A stretch of DNA of 64,000 nucleotides from Actinoalloteichus hoggarensis (lineage in GTDB: Bacteria > Actinomycetota > Actinomycetes > Mycobacteriales > Pseudonocardiaceae): the NCBI RefSeq assembly GCF_002234535.1, contig NZ_CP022521.1, forward strand, positions 5,688,001 through 5,752,000, in the 5' to 3' direction. The notes beneath the pieces are model-generated. The model ran no database searches, was not told the DNA's origin, and saw only the letters and a list, made by a program, of their open reading frames with translations. A program made the position numbers and the translations under genes. Of this stretch, positions 9,962-20,618 are shown piece by piece. Within the stretch, counting starts at the first letter, position 1. Each line of letters starts with the position of its first letter.

Positions 9962-11134
9962 GTGCACGACGGCACCGGCCGAATCGTTGTGCAAGGCCTG
10001 ACCAAACAGTTCGGGCCGGTCACAGCGGTACAGAATCTGGGCTTCACCGTGGAGCCCGGCACCGTCACCGGCTTCCTCGGCCCCAACGGGTCAGGCAAGA
10101 CGACCACGCTTCGCATGCTGCTCGGACTCGTGCGTCCGACGGCGGGCCAGGCGACCGTGAACGGGCGTCCGTTCGAACAGCTCGGCAACCCCGCCCGGGT
10201 GGTCGGCGCGGTGTTGGAGGCGCAGAGTTTCCATCCGACGCGCAGCGCCCTCAACCACCTGCGCAGCTTCGCCGCAGCGATCGGCGTGTCGGACCGGGTC
10301 GTCAACGACGTCCTCGGTCTCGTCGGCCTGCACCAGGCGGGCCGACGCAACACCAAGGGCTTCTCGTTGGGCATGCGACAGCGCCTCGCGTTGGCGACCG
10401 CGCTGCTCGGCGACCCGCAGATCCTGATCCTCGACGAGCCGTCGAACGGACTGGACCCCGAGGGCATCGCCTGGCTGCGCGGCTTCCTCCGCGACTTCGC
10501 CTCGCGCGGCCGGACGGTGCTGATCTCCAGCCACCTGCTGCGGGAGGTCGAGCAGACCGTCGACCAGGTCGTGATCATCAGCCGAGGCCAGTCGATGTAC
10601 CACGGCTCGCTGGATCAGCTCCGCGCGCAGCGCCCCAGCCGAGTACTCGTGCAGGCCGACGATCTCGCCACGCTGGTCGGCGCGCTCCAGGAGGCCGGGC
10701 ACAACGGGATCGAGAGCATCCCCGACGGCCGTCTGGCGGTCAGCGGGGCCGACTCGAAGCAGGTCGCCGACCTCGCGTTGAAGGCAGGCGTCGCCGTCTA
10801 CGGCATCCAGGAGGAGCACGTCGACCTCGAGTCGCTGTTCCTGGAGATGACCAGCGGGCAGTACACGGGTGCCCCCGGCTTCGGACCGCCTGCGCCTCAG
10901 CAGCCCCCGCCGAACTGGGGGCAGCCGCCCGGAAGCGGCGGGTTCCCGACGGTCAATCCCTACCAGCAGCCCGGTGCACCGCAGGGCCCGTACCAGCAGC
11001 AGGGGCCGTACCAACACGGACCACAGGGCCCGTACCAGCCAGGCCCGTACCAGCAGGGTCCGCCGCAGCACAGTCCGTACCAGCAGCCGCCCGGCGACCA
11101 GGGGCAGTCGGACGGGTCCGGGGGTAACCACTGA
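9962..11134 (+). CDS. ABC-2 type transporter ATP-binding protein with Pro/Gln/Tyr-rich tail
   Basis: This 390-residue ATPase energises the permease encoded next to it. It has Walker A GPNGSGKTT at about residue 42, the signature region SLGMRQRLALA (a variant of LSGGQ), and Walker B LILDEPSNGLDPEG. The ATPase portion ends near residue 300. The remaining 85-90 residues are an unusual low-complexity tail of repeated PYQQ/GPYQ units rich in glycine, proline, glutamine and tyrosine. The GTG at 9962 has a GGGGAGGA ribosome site. The stop codon overlaps the permease start by one base (TGATG). Substrate is unknown; such pairs export drugs, lipids or peptides. Confidence 0.92.
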   Translation: MHDGTGRIVVQGLTKQFGPVTAVQNLGFTVEPGTVTGFLGPNGSGKTTTLRMLLGLVRPTAGQATVNGRPFEQLGNPARVVGAVLEAQSFHPTRSALNHLRSFAAAIGVSDRVVNDVLGLVGLHQAGRRNTKGFSLGMRQRLALATALLGDPQILILDEPSNGLDPEGIAWLRGFLRDFASRGRTVLISSHLLREVEQTVDQVVIISRGQSMYHGSLDQLRAQRPSRVLVQADDLATLVGALQEAGHNGIESIPDGRLAVSGADSKQVADLALKAGVAVYGIQEEHVDLESLFLEMTSGQYTGAPGFGPPAPQQPPPNWGQPPGSGGFPTVNPYQQPGAPQGPYQQQGPYQHGPQGPYQPGPYQQGPPQHSPYQQPPGDQGQSDGSGGNH

Positions 11135-12021
11135 TGAACAGGCTCATCCAGTCTGAGATTCGCAAGATCTTCACCACCAACCTGTGGTGGGGACTGCTGA
11201 TCCCGGCAGGCCTGCTCTGCTTCCTGCTCTCCCTGTTGGGCGGCACGGCGGGCAGCATGTTCGGCTCGGCGCTCAGTACCGAGGTCCCGGACGCCGAGTT
11301 GGAAGGCATCTCCGGGCTCACCAGCCTGTTCACCTCGATGACCTTCACGACGGGTCTGGTCGCCACCGGCCTGTTCGCGGGGATCTTCGGGGCGTTGGGC
11401 ATGGCGGGCGAGTTCCGCCACAAGACGATCACCACCACGTTCCTCGTGTCCGACTCGCGCGGCCGGGTGCTCGCCGCGAAGACGATCGTCTACGCCGGGA
11501 TGGGTGCCCTGTACGGGGTGACCTCGGTCCTGCTCGGCTCGCTCGGCGCGGGCATCGGCTCCAGCTTCCGGGACTTCCCCGACCTCGGCGTCTGGCTGCT
11601 GATCAGCCTGGTCGCCGTGGTGGTCATGGCGTTGTGGGCCGTCCTCGGCCTCGGCCTCGGCGCGTTGATGACCAACCAGGCGGGTGTCGTGCTGACGCTC
11701 GTGCTCGTCGTGCTCCTGGGCGAGGGTCTGATCGCGACCCTGTTCGCCGAGCTCGGGGTCGACAACGCGGCGAACTACCTGCCGGGCGGCGCGGCCTCCG
11801 CGCTGCTGTTCGGCCTCGCGATCTCGCTGAGCCTGAACCAGATCTTCGCGAGCGTCCCGGAGGCGGGTGACGTCGACCAGCTGAACCGGGAGGTCCCGGA
11901 GGCGGCGGCCTTCACGGACATGGCGACCCAGTGGTGGATCTCCGGGCTCGTGTTCGTCGTCTGGTGTGCCGTGTTCCTGCTGCTCGGGATGCTGGCCAAC
12001 AGCCGTCGGGACGTCAGCTGA
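11134..12021 (+). CDS. ABC-2 type transporter permease
   Basis: This 295-residue integral membrane protein has about six hydrophobic segments. The first (GLLIPAGLLCFLLSLLGG) lies near residue 25 and the last (ISGLVFVVWCAVFLLLGML) near the C terminus. The motif GEFRHKTITTTFLVSDSR after the second segment is typical of ABC-2 permeases. The start overlaps the stop of the ATPase gene, so the two form one transport unit. Nothing in the sequence identifies the substrate. Confidence 0.9.
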   Translation: MNRLIQSEIRKIFTTNLWWGLLIPAGLLCFLLSLLGGTAGSMFGSALSTEVPDAELEGISGLTSLFTSMTFTTGLVATGLFAGIFGALGMAGEFRHKTITTTFLVSDSRGRVLAAKTIVYAGMGALYGVTSVLLGSLGAGIGSSFRDFPDLGVWLLISLVAVVVMALWAVLGLGLGALMTNQAGVVLTLVLVVLLGEGLIATLFAELGVDNAANYLPGGAASALLFGLAISLSLNQIFASVPEAGDVDQLNREVPEAAAFTDMATQWWISGLVFVVWCAVFLLLGMLANSRRDVS

Positions 12022-12220
12022 TCCCGACGTCGGCTCGGTGACCCTCGGTCACCGACCGCGGCGCGGATCGGGCCGGACGGGGTGGACCCACGTCGTGATC
12101 GACGCCGTGGCCCGCCGTGTCCGGCCCTCGCCGTCGTCGGGCTCCGCCCGTCCCGCGGTCGGCGGACTCGGAAACGGGTGACGACGAGCCGTGAACGGGT
12201 GGGCGGCCCGAGTTCGGACC

Positions 12221-12226
12221 TAATCT
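12221..12226 (+). promoter_or_regulatory. Probable -10 element of a leaderless transcript for the fused exporter
   Basis: TAATCT matches the actinobacterial TANNNT -10 consensus and ends six bases before the GTG at 12233. That leaves no room for a Shine-Dalgarno sequence, so transcription probably begins at or next to the start codon. No clear -35 was found. Confidence 0.5.
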
Positions 12227-12232
12227 GGATCA

Positions 12233-15200
12233 GTGCCTCCCCTCGCGCCGAGCACCACCTCGGAGAATCGAAGCGCCGCCGCGGAACCCGGCTGGCTGAG
12301 GCGGCTGAGCGCCGCGTGCTGGCGTCATCGCCGCACCGTGCTGCTGTCCCTCATCGCCTCCGTCGTGGGCGTGGGTCTCGAAGCACTCATCCCCCTGTTG
12401 ACCCGCGAGGCCGTCGACGGGGCGGTGGCGGGCCGCACCGACGGGCTCTGGCTGATCCTCGGCGTGATGGTGCTGTTCGGTCTGCTGCGGTTCGGGACGG
12501 CCTTCGTCCGACGCTACGAGGCGGGCAGGCTCGCGCTCAACGTGCAGCACGACCTCCGCCAGGCGGTGTTCGACTCGGTCACCCGCTTCGACGGCGGCAA
12601 CCAGGACGGCATCCGCACCGGGCAGATAGCCTCGCGGGCGATCTCGGACCTCCAGCTGGTGAACGCGCTGCTGTCGATGGTCCCGCTGGCCACCGGCTCG
12701 CTGGTCTTCGCCGTCGTCTCGCTGGGAGTGATGGTCTGGCTCTCGCCGCTGCTGACCCTGCTGGCGCTGGTGGTCCTGCCGCTGGTGTTCATCGAGTCCC
12801 TGCGCACCCGGCGGGTGCTCTATCCGGCCACCTGGGCGGCGCAGCAGCGGGCGGCCGAGGTGGCACAGCAGGTCGAGGAGACGGTCACCGGCGTCCGGGT
12901 GGTCAAGAGCTTCGGCCAGGAACGCCGTGAGGTCGCCACGCTGGAGGGCACCGCCCGGCGGCTGTTCGGCGACCGTCTGCGAGCCGCTCGGCTGACCGCG
13001 CGCCCGGCGGCCACGCTCGCCGCGCTGCCCGCGCTCGGCCAGGTCGGCGTGCTCGGCGTCGGCGGCTGGCTGGCGATGAACGGCGACATCACGCTCGGCA
13101 CGTTCCTCGCCTTCACCACCTACATGGTCGGACTCGTCGGCCCGGCCCGGATGCTGTCGAGTCTGCTGGTCAGCGCCCAGCTGGCCAGGGCGGGCGTGGA
13201 GCGGGTCTACGAGCTGATCGACTCGCAGCCCGACGTCAGGGAGGCACCGGACGCGGCGGACCTGCCCTCGGGCGGGCTGGCCGTCGAGCTTCGCGACGTC
13301 CGCTTCGGCTACACCAGGGCCGATCCGGTGCTGGACGGCGTCTCGCTGCGGGTGGAACCGGGCGAGACGCTGGCGGTGGTCGGGCCCGCGGGTTCCGGCA
13401 AGTCCACCGTCTCCGCGCTGCTGCCCCGCTTCTACGACGTCCACGGCGGCGCGGTCCGCGTCGGCTCCCCCGGCGGGGAGCGGGACGTCCGCACGCTGCG
13501 GACCGCCTCGCTGCGCGGTGCGATCGGCGTGGTGTTCGAGGAGGCCTTCCTCTTCTCCGACACCGTGCGCGCCAACATCGCCTACGGCAGGCCCGACGCC
13601 ACCGACGCGGAGGTCGAAGCCGCCGCACGGGCCGCGGAGGCGGCGGGGTTCATCGAGGATCTGCCCGACGGCTACGACACGCGGGTGGGCGAGCGCGGCC
13701 TCTCGTTGTCGGGCGGCCAGCGGCAGCGCATCGCCCTGGCCCGCGCGCTGCTCACGGACCCGCGCATCCTGGTGCTCGACGACGCGACGTCCGCCGTGGA
13801 CGCGGTGACGGAGGCCGCGATCCACGACACGCTGCGGTCGGTGACGGCGGGGCGGACGACCCTGCTGATCGCGCATCGCCGTTCGAGTCTGTCTCTCGCG
13901 GACCGCATCGCGGTGCTCGATCGGGGCAGGCTGGTCGACGTCGGAACCGAGGAGGAGCTGACGGCCCGCTGTCCGCTGTTCCGGTCGCTGCTGGCCCACG
14001 GGGCGGCGATCGAGTCCGCGCCGGCTCAGGCTCCCGCTGGACAGACCGTCACACCGGCTGATCCGGCCGGATCGGCCGAGGCGTCCGAGACGGCGGCGAT
14101 CCGGCAGCCGGGCGTCACGGCCGCACTGTGGCCCGAGGTCGACGCCGGGGACGCGACCCGGTCGATCCGACTCGCCGGGCGGGATGCCGCCGACTCGGGC
14201 GGCCGGGCGGGCGGAGCCGCGCGGGGCGGCATGCGCGCGGCGGGCGGTTCGTCCTCGCTGTTCGGCGGGATGGTCCCGACGCCGGAGCTGCTCGCGCAGG
14301 TGGATCGGCTCCCGCCGGTCCGTGACGAGCCGCGACTGCGGACCGAGGACCCGACCGCGCCCGACCCGGACTTCCGCCTGCGCCGCCTGCTGCGGACGGT
14401 GCGCGGGCCGCTGGCACTGGCGATCCTGCTGGTCAGTCTGGACGCGATCGCCGCGGTGATCCTGCCGAGCCTCTTCCGCTACGGCGTCGACTCCGGTGTC
14501 GCCGACGGGGTCGCCTCCGCCCTGTGGTGGGCGACGGCGGGCGGCGTGGCGATCGTCGTGGTCTCCTGGCTCACCGTGGCGCTGCAGACCGTGGTGGCGG
14601 CCAAGGCGGGCGAGACCCTGCTCTACCTGCTACGGGTTCGGACCTTCGCTCACCTGCAACGGCTCGGCCTGGACTACTACGAGCGCGAGCAGGCCGGTCG
14701 GATCATGACCCGGATGACCACCGACGTCGACGCGCTGTCCCAGTTCCTCCAGACCGGACTGGCGAGCGCGGTGGTGAGTCTGCTCACACTGTTCGGCATC
14801 ATCGGCGCGCTGCTGATCACCGACGTGTCGCTGGCCGTCGTGGCGTTGGCGCCGCTTCCGGTGCTGATCCTGGCGACGGTGATCTTCCAGCGCCTGTCCT
14901 CCCGCGCCTACACGCAGGCCCGGGAGCAGGTCAGTGCCGTCAACGCCGACCTGCAGGAGAACGTCTCGGGTGTGCGGGTGGCGCAGGCGTTCAGCCGCGA
15001 GGCCCGCTCGGCCGCGAACTTCGCCGCCCGCAGCGACACCTATCGGACGACCCGGCTGCGGGCGCAGCGCTACATCGCGACCTTCTTCCCCTTCGTCGCG
15101 CTGCTCTCCGACGTGGCCCAGGTGGCGGTGCTGGGCGTCGGAGCGTTCGCGGTGGCGGCGGGCGACCTGAGCCCGGGCGTCCTGCTGGCATTCCTGCTGT

Positions 15201-16096
15201 ACCTCCGGCTGCTGTTCGGTCCGGTGCAGCAGCTCTCCAGCGTCTTCGACCTGTACCAGCAGGCCAAGGTGGGTCTGCGCCGTATCCGCGACCTGCTGCG
15301 CACTCCGCCGTCGGTGCCGGAGCCCGCGACGCCGGTTCCGGTGCCCGCACGGCTGCGCGGCGAGGTGGAGTTCGTCGACGTCGGCTTCTCGTACCCCGGC
15401 GCGGAGCGCAAGGCTCTGACGGGCGTGTCCCTGCTGGTCCGCCCCGGCGAGCGGGTCGCGCTGGTGGGTGCCACCGGAGCGGGGAAGTCGACGCTGGTCA
15501 AGCTGCTCGGACGCTTCTATCAGACGGAGGAGGGGCGCATCCTCGTCGACGGCGTCGACATCCGGGATCACGGTCTGATCGACTACCGCGGCCACCTGGG
15601 CGTCGTGCCGCAGGAGCCGCACCTGTTCAGCGGGACCGTCGCCGACAACATCGGCTACGGGCGCCCCGAGGCCACGGAGGCCGAGATCGAGGCGGCGGCG
15701 CGGGCCGTGGGCGCGCTGCCGATGATCGCGTCGCTGCCGAGGGGCTTCCGCCAAGAGGTGGGCGAACGCGGCGGCAGCCTGTCGGCGGGCCAGCGACAGC
15801 TCGTCTCGCTGGCCAGGACGGAGCTGGTCAAGCCCGACCTGCTGCTGTTGGACGAGGCCACCGCCGCGCTCGACCCGGCGACCGAGGCCGCCGTGCACGC
15901 CGCGGACGACCGGCTGTCCGCGTCCAGGACGACCTTCGTCGTGGCGCATCGGCTGGCCACGGCGGCTCAGGCCGACCGCGTCTACGTGTTCGATCAGGGC
16001 CGGATCGTCGAGGAGGGAACCCATCGGGACCTACTCGCCCGCAACGGGCGATATGCCCGGCTGTGGTCGGCAAATTCCGTCGCAGAAAGCGACTGA
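12233..16096 (+). CDS. Single-chain (TMD-NBD)2 ABC exporter with asymmetric ATP sites
   Basis: This 1287-residue protein is two half-exporters fused head to tail. The first membrane domain spans about 25-330 and its nucleotide domain has Walker A GPAGSGKST near 384, LSLSGGQRQR near 490 and Walker B LVLDDATSAVD near 518. After a linker rich in Ala/Gly, the second half has membrane segments from about 720, Walker A GATGAGKST near 1078, SLSAGQRQL near 1182 and LLLDEATAALD near 1203. The first Walker B ends in Asp where catalytic Glu is expected, and the second signature is LSAGQ. Together these make one degenerate and one canonical ATP site, as in known heterodimeric exporters. The GTG start follows TAATCT by six bases, which suggests a leaderless mRNA. 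Confidence 0.93.
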   Translation: MPPLAPSTTSENRSAAAEPGWLRRLSAACWRHRRTVLLSLIASVVGVGLEALIPLLTREAVDGAVAGRTDGLWLILGVMVLFGLLRFGTAFVRRYEAGRLALNVQHDLRQAVFDSVTRFDGGNQDGIRTGQIASRAISDLQLVNALLSMVPLATGSLVFAVVSLGVMVWLSPLLTLLALVVLPLVFIESLRTRRVLYPATWAAQQRAAEVAQQVEETVTGVRVVKSFGQERREVATLEGTARRLFGDRLRAARLTARPAATLAALPALGQVGVLGVGGWLAMNGDITLGTFLAFTTYMVGLVGPARMLSSLLVSAQLARAGVERVYELIDSQPDVREAPDAADLPSGGLAVELRDVRFGYTRADPVLDGVSLRVEPGETLAVVGPAGSGKSTVSALLPRFYDVHGGAVRVGSPGGERDVRTLRTASLRGAIGVVFEEAFLFSDTVRANIAYGRPDATDAEVEAAARAAEAAGFIEDLPDGYDTRVGERGLSLSGGQRQRIALARALLTDPRILVLDDATSAVDAVTEAAIHDTLRSVTAGRTTLLIAHRRSSLSLADRIAVLDRGRLVDVGTEEELTARCPLFRSLLAHGAAIESAPAQAPAGQTVTPADPAGSAEASETAAIRQPGVTAALWPEVDAGDATRSIRLAGRDAADSGGRAGGAARGGMRAAGGSSSLFGGMVPTPELLAQVDRLPPVRDEPRLRTEDPTAPDPDFRLRRLLRTVRGPLALAILLVSLDAIAAVILPSLFRYGVDSGVADGVASALWWATAGGVAIVVVSWLTVALQTVVAAKAGETLLYLLRVRTFAHLQRLGLDYYEREQAGRIMTRMTTDVDALSQFLQTGLASAVVSLLTLFGIIGALLITDVSLAVVALAPLPVLILATVIFQRLSSRAYTQAREQVSAVNADLQENVSGVRVAQAFSREARSAANFAARSDTYRTTRLRAQRYIATFFPFVALLSDVAQVAVLGVGAFAVAAGDLSPGVLLAFLLYLRLLFGPVQQLSSVFDLYQQAKVGLRRIRDLLRTPPSVPEPATPVPVPARLRGEVEFVDVGFSYPGAERKALTGVSLLVRPGERVALVGATGAGKSTLVKLLGRFYQTEEGRILVDGVDIRDHGLIDYRGHLGVVPQEPHLFSGTVADNIGYGRPEATEAEIEAAARAVGALPMIASLPRGFRQEVGERGGSLSAGQRQLVSLARTELVKPDLLLLDEATAALDPATEAAVHAADDRLSASRTTFVVAHRLATAAQADRVYVFDQGRIVEEGTHRDLLARNGRYARLWSANSVAESD

Positions 16097-16267
16097 TCAG
16101 TTACCCTCAGTCCACATCGTGAAGACGGAATCGATACAGTGATCGATCCTGTGACTGAGTCGAAGAGTGCATGCACCAGTCTTGTAACAACCACATCTTG
16201 GGGAGGATTAGCCTAGGGAACAGTGTCTCAATAACCCCTAGCAGACGGATCGAGGCGAACGGGAGCC

Positions 16268-19200
16268 GTGTCCAGCAGCACCCCTGCGTCACAGTTCGGC
16301 CCTAACGAGTGGCTGGTCGAGGAGATGTACGAGCAGTTCCTCACCAACCCGTCATCAGTAGACCCCGCGTGGCACGACTTCTTCGCCGACTACAAGCCCA
16401 CCCAGCGCACGGGACGCGACGGCCGAGAGTCTGCCGAGCAGGTCGGCGGGGCCTCATCGACGGGTACCACCACCCAGACGAAGGCCGGACAGCAGGCCGC
16501 GTCCTCACAGCGGAACGGTCAGCGAGAGCAGGTCGCGACGACGGCGCCCGCAACCCCCGCGACGACAACCCCCACGACGGCGGCGAAGCCCGCCGCCACC
16601 GACTCGCAGAAGACGATGAGCACAGCGACCTCGACTACAGCAGCTGCGACGCAGCAGCCCGCAGGCAAGCCGTCCCCGCAGAAGGCCGCGACCAAGACAC
16701 CGGTCAAGGGCGCGGGCAAGGAGGACAAGCCGGAAGGCGAGCAGCGCAAGCCGCTGCGCGGCGCCGCGGCGGCCATCGCCAAGAACATGGAGCAGTCGCT
16801 CACGGTCCCGACCGCGACGAGCGTTCGCGCCGTGCCCGCCAAGCTGCTGTTCGACAACCGCATCGTGATCAACAATCACCTCAAGCGGACGCGCGGCGGC
16901 AAGGTCTCCTTCACCCACCTCATCGGCTACGCGATCGTCCGGGCGCTGGAGAGCTTCCCCGGCATGAACCGCTTCTACGCCGAGACCGACGGCAAGCCGA
17001 CGGTGGTCACCCCGGAGCACGTCAACCTGGGCCTGGCCATCGACCTGCCCGGCAAGGACGGCTCACGGTCGCTGGTGGTCGCCTCCATCAAGAAGTGCGA
17101 GGGCACCACCTTCCTCCAGTTCTGGCAGGCCTACGAGGACATCATCCGCAAGGCCAGGACCGGCAAGCTGACGGCGGACGACTTCGCGGGCACCACGATC
17201 TCGCTGACCAACCCCGGCACCATCGGCACCAACCACTCGGTGCCGAGGCTCACCGCCGGACAGGGCGCGATCGTCGGCGTCGGCGCCATGGAGTACCCGG
17301 CGGAGTTCCAGGGCAGCAGCGAGAAGGCGCTGGTCAAGCTCGGCATCAGCAAGATCATGACGCTGACCTCGACCTACGACCACCGGATCATCCAGGGTGC
17401 GGAGTCCGGCGACTTCCTGCGGCGGGTCCACCAGCTGCTGCTGGGCGAGGACGGCTTCTACGACGACATCTTCACGTCGCTGCGGCTGCCGTACGAGCCG
17501 GTGCGCTGGGTCAGCGACATCCCCGAAGGCGCCGTCGACAAGACCGCCCGCGTGCTCGAGCTGATCGACGCCTACCGCACGCGCGGCCACCTGATGGCCA
17601 ACACCGACCCGCTGAACTACCGGCAGCGGCGCCACCCCGACCTGGACATCCTGTCTCACGGGCTGACGCTGTGGGACCTGGATCGGGAGTTCGCCGTCGG
17701 CGGCTTCGCGGGCAGCGAACGGATGAAGCTGCGCGACGTCCTCGGCGTGCTGCGTGACTCCTACTGCCGCACGGTCGGCGTGGAGTACATGCACATCCTG
17801 GAGCCGGACGAGCGGAAGTGGCTGCAGAAGCTCGTCGAGGTGCCGCACCGCCACCCGGACCCGGCCGAGCAGAAGTACATCCTGTCCAAGCTCAACGCCG
17901 CCGAGGCCTTCGAGACCTTCCTCCAGACCAAGTACGTCGGTCAGAAGCGCTTCTCGCTGGAGGGCAGCGAGACGGTGATCCCGCTGCTGGACGCCGTCCT
18001 GGACAAGGCCTCCGAGCACGAGTTGGACGAGGTCGTCATCGGCATGCCGCACCGAGGCAGGCTGAACGTCCTGGCCAACGTGGTCGGCAAGCCCATCGCG
18101 CAGATCTTCCGCGAGTTCGAGGGCAACCTCGACCCGGGGCAGGCACACGGCTCCGGTGACGTGAAGTACCACCTCGGCGCCGAGGGCAAGTACTTCCGGA
18201 TGTTCGGCGACGGCGAGACCACGGTGTCGCTGACCTCGAACCCCTCGCACCTCGAAGCGGTGAACCCGGTGCTGGAAGGCATCGTGCGCGCCAAGCAGGA
18301 CATGATCGACAAGGGTGAGAACGGATTCACCGTGCTCCCCGTCCTGCTGCACGGCGACGCCGCGTTCGCGGGCCAGGGCGTCGTGGCCGAGACGCTGAAC
18401 CTGTCGCTGCTGCGCGGCTACCGCACCGGCGGCACGCTGCATGTGATCATCAACAACCAGGTCGGCTTCACCACCGCCCCGGAGCACTCGCGGTCCAGCC
18501 AGTACTCCACGGACGTCGCGAAGATGATCGGCGCCCCCGTGTTCCACGTCAACGGCGACGACCCCGAGGCGTGCGTCTGGGTGGCGAAGCTGGCGGTGGA
18601 GTACCGGCAGGCGTTCGGCAAGGACGTCGTGATCGACATGGTCTGCTACCGACGCCGCGGGCACAACGAGGGCGACGACCCCTCGATGACCCAGCCGAAG
18701 ATGTACAGCGTCATCGACACGATGCGCAGCGTCCGCAAGACCTACACCGAGTCGCTGATCGGTCGCGGCGACATCTCGGTGGAGGACGCCGAGAAGGCGC
18801 TGCGGGACTACGCCAGCCAGCTCGAGTACGTCTTCAACGAGGTGCGGGAGCTGGAGAAGCACCCACCGGCGCCCAGCCCCTCGGTGGAGTCCGAGCAGCT
18901 CGTCCCGGCGAAGCTCAACACCTCGGTCACCGCGGAGACGATCGTCCGGATCGCCGACGCCCACACCGAGCTGCCGGAGGGCTTCACCCCGCACCCGCGG
19001 GTCAAGCCGGTGTTGGAGCGGCGGGCGAAGATGGCCCGCGAGGGCGCCGTCGACTGGGCGTTCGCCGAGCTGCTCGCGTTCGGCTCGCTGGTCAAGGAGG
19101 GCAGGCTGGTCCGGCTCTCCGGTCAGGACAGCCGCCGAGGCACCTTCGTGCAGCGGCACGCCGTGATCATCGACAAGAAGAGCGGCGGCGAGTACACCCC

Positions 19201-20080
19201 CCTGCAGAACCTCGCCGAGGACCAGGCGCGGTTCATGGCCTACGACTCGGCGCTGTCGGAGTTCGCGGCCCTCGGGTTCGAGTACGGCTACTCGGTGGCC
19301 AACCCCGACGCCCTGGTGCTGTGGGAGGCGCAGTTCGGCGACTTCGTCAACGGCGCGCAGCCGATCATCGACGAGTTCATCTCCTCCGGTGAGGCGAAGT
19401 GGGGCCAGCGCTCCGACGTGGTGCTGCTGCTCCCCCACGGCCACGAGGGACAGGGGCCGGACCACACGTCCGGACGGATCGAGCGATTCCTCCAGCTGTG
19501 CGCCGAGGGCTCGATGACGGTGTCGATGCCGTCGACTCCCGCGAACTACTTCCACCTGCTCCGCAGGCACGCCCTCGACGGTGTGAACCGGCCGCTGGTG
19601 GTGTTCACGCCCAAGCAGCTCCTGCGGCTGAAGGCGGCCGTGAGCGACCTCGCCGACTTCACCGAGGGCAGCAAGTTCCAGTCGGTGCTGGACGACCCGA
19701 CGGTGAAGGACCCGAGCGCGGTGAAGCGCGTGCTGCTGTGCAGCGGGAAGATCTCCTACGAGCTGAACGCCGAGCGGCTCAAGCGGGGCATCACCGACAC
19801 GGCCATCGTGCGGTTGGAGCAGCTCTACCCGGTGCCCCGACGCAAGCTGGCGGCGGCGTTGGAGCGGTACCCGAACGCGCAGGACATCCGCTGGGTCCAG
19901 GAGGAGCCCGCGAACCAGGGTGCCTGGCCGTTCCTCGGCCTGAACCTCCCGGATCTGCTTCCGGAGCGACTGTCCGGTCTCAAGCGCGTGTCGCGGCGGG
20001 CGATGGCCGCGCCGTCGGCGGGTTCGAACAAGGTCCACGAGGTGGAGCAGAAGGAGATCCTGGACACCGCGCTGAGCTGA
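16268..20080 (+). CDS. kgd: Multifunctional 2-oxoglutarate dehydrogenase (fused E2 acyltransferase and E1)
   Basis: This 1270-residue protein is the actinobacterial Kgd/OdhA form that joins an acyltransferase-like E2 core to the ThDP-dependent E1 of the TCA cycle. Residues 1-40 hold the E1 N-terminal helix ([16 protein letters not shown]). An Ala/Thr/Pro-rich linker follows to about 150. The E2 catalytic domain ends around [15 protein letters not shown] near residue 375. The E1 part includes [33 protein letters not shown] and [11 protein letters not shown], which bind ThDP and the substrate. The lipoyl domain is absent, as is usual for this family. The GTG start has GGGAG upstream. A strong hairpin follows the stop codon. 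Confidence 0.97.
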   Translation: MSSSTPASQFGPNEWLVEEMYEQFLTNPSSVDPAWHDFFADYKPTQRTGRDGRESAEQVGGASSTGTTTQTKAGQQAASSQRNGQREQVATTAPATPATTTPTTAAKPAATDSQKTMSTATSTTAAATQQPAGKPSPQKAATKTPVKGAGKEDKPEGEQRKPLRGAAAAIAKNMEQSLTVPTATSVRAVPAKLLFDNRIVINNHLKRTRGGKVSFTHLIGYAIVRALESFPGMNRFYAETDGKPTVVTPEHVNLGLAIDLPGKDGSRSLVVASIKKCEGTTFLQFWQAYEDIIRKARTGKLTADDFAGTTISLTNPGTIGTNHSVPRLTAGQGAIVGVGAMEYPAEFQGSSEKALVKLGISKIMTLTSTYDHRIIQGAESGDFLRRVHQLLLGEDGFYDDIFTSLRLPYEPVRWVSDIPEGAVDKTARVLELIDAYRTRGHLMANTDPLNYRQRRHPDLDILSHGLTLWDLDREFAVGGFAGSERMKLRDVLGVLRDSYCRTVGVEYMHILEPDERKWLQKLVEVPHRHPDPAEQKYILSKLNAAEAFETFLQTKYVGQKRFSLEGSETVIPLLDAVLDKASEHELDEVVIGMPHRGRLNVLANVVGKPIAQIFREFEGNLDPGQAHGSGDVKYHLGAEGKYFRMFGDGETTVSLTSNPSHLEAVNPVLEGIVRAKQDMIDKGENGFTVLPVLLHGDAAFAGQGVVAETLNLSLLRGYRTGGTLHVIINNQVGFTTAPEHSRSSQYSTDVAKMIGAPVFHVNGDDPEACVWVAKLAVEYRQAFGKDVVIDMVCYRRRGHNEGDDPSMTQPKMYSVIDTMRSVRKTYTESLIGRGDISVEDAEKALRDYASQLEYVFNEVRELEKHPPAPSPSVESEQLVPAKLNTSVTAETIVRIADAHTELPEGFTPHPRVKPVLERRAKMAREGAVDWAFAELLAFGSLVKEGRLVRLSGQDSRRGTFVQRHAVIIDKKSGGEYTPLQNLAEDQARFMAYDSALSEFAALGFEYGYSVANPDALVLWEAQFGDFVNGAQPIIDEFISSGEAKWGQRSDVVLLLPHGHEGQGPDHTSGRIERFLQLCAEGSMTVSMPSTPANYFHLLRRHALDGVNRPLVVFTPKQLLRLKAAVSDLADFTEGSKFQSVLDDPTVKDPSAVKRVLLCSGKISYELNAERLKRGITDTAIVRLEQLYPVPRRKLAAALERYPNAQDIRWVQEEPANQGAWPFLGLNLPDLLPERLSGLKRVSRRAMAAPSAGSNKVHEVEQKEILDTALS

Positions 20081-20386
20081 TCGGCGCCGAGGTCTAGGCT
20101 TGCCGGGTCGCGCCGTTCGTCGGCGCGACCCGGTTCTGTGTCCGGCCGCGGTGTCCGCCGTGCAGGTCGGGTCGGTCGTCCGCCGCACCGGGTGCCCTCG
20201 GTCTCATGATCGTGGTCTCGTGGCCTCGATCTCGTGGTTCGGGTCTCGTGTTCGCGGGCGCCGTCGGCAGGCCTTTTCGGGCGTCACGTCGGTATCGGCG
20301 GCGCCGCGATCCGCCCGACATGGCCGCGCCGCGTCGACCGCGGGACCGCCTTCCCCGTATCCGATCAGTCGTTGCCGGAGGCAGCG
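20081..20386. other. Intergenic region between kgd and the DUF6104 gene
   Basis: Apart from the hairpin at 20103-20133 nothing is recognised here. Open frames through this stretch continue into the DUF6104 gene, but its homology-supported part starts only at 20387. Confidence 0.4.
20103..20133 (+). terminator. Hairpin terminator after kgd
   Basis: A perfect 12-bp stem (CCGGGTCGCGCC with GGCGCGACCCGG) and a 7-base loop starts 22 bases after the kgd stop. It is followed by TTCTGTG rather than a full U-tract, as is common in actinomycetes. Confidence 0.75.
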
Positions 20387-20566
20387 TTGTACTTCACCGA
20401 CAGAGGCATCGAAGAACTCGAGGAGCGTCGCGGCGACGAGTCGGTCACCCTGTCCTGGGTCGCCGACCGCCTGCGAGCCTTCGTGGACGGCAATCCCGAG
20501 TTCGAGGACGCCGTCGAGCGGCTGGCCACCTACCTGGCCCGCGACGACTCCGACGACGAGGACTGA
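20387..20566 (+). CDS. DUF6104 family small protein
   Basis: This 59-residue acidic protein matches a small conserved actinobacterial family (DUF6104) by eye, with FTDRGIEELEERRGDE at the N terminus and an Asp/Glu-rich C terminus. Function is unknown. The start is taken as TTG at 20387. Family members begin at the residue before YFTDRG, and GGAGG sits five bases upstream. The frame remains open to 20234, but that upstream part reads as random Arg/Pro-rich sequence. A hairpin follows at 20591. Confidence 0.75.
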   Translation: MYFTDRGIEELEERRGDESVTLSWVADRLRAFVDGNPEFEDAVERLATYLARDDSDDED

Positions 20567-20590
20567 GCCCGCGCCGCCCACGGCCGCTCG

Positions 20591-20618
20591 CCGCCTGCCG
20601 TGCCCGGTGGGCAGGCGG
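20591..20618 (+). terminator. Probable hairpin terminator
   Basis: CCGCCTGCC and GGCAGGCGG form a perfect 9-bp stem with a 10-base loop, 24 bases after the DUF6104 stop. There is no U-tract. Confidence 0.5.

Noticed and set aside
8693-9994. A 433-residue minus-strand frame over the two hypotheticals
   Set aside because: The plus-strand pair has coupled start/stop codons and recognisable conserved segments; the minus frame does not.
17063-20188. A 1041-residue minus-strand frame opposite kgd
   Set aside because: It is antisense to a well-conserved enzyme and has repetitive His/Arg/Val-rich sequence typical of third-position GC bias.
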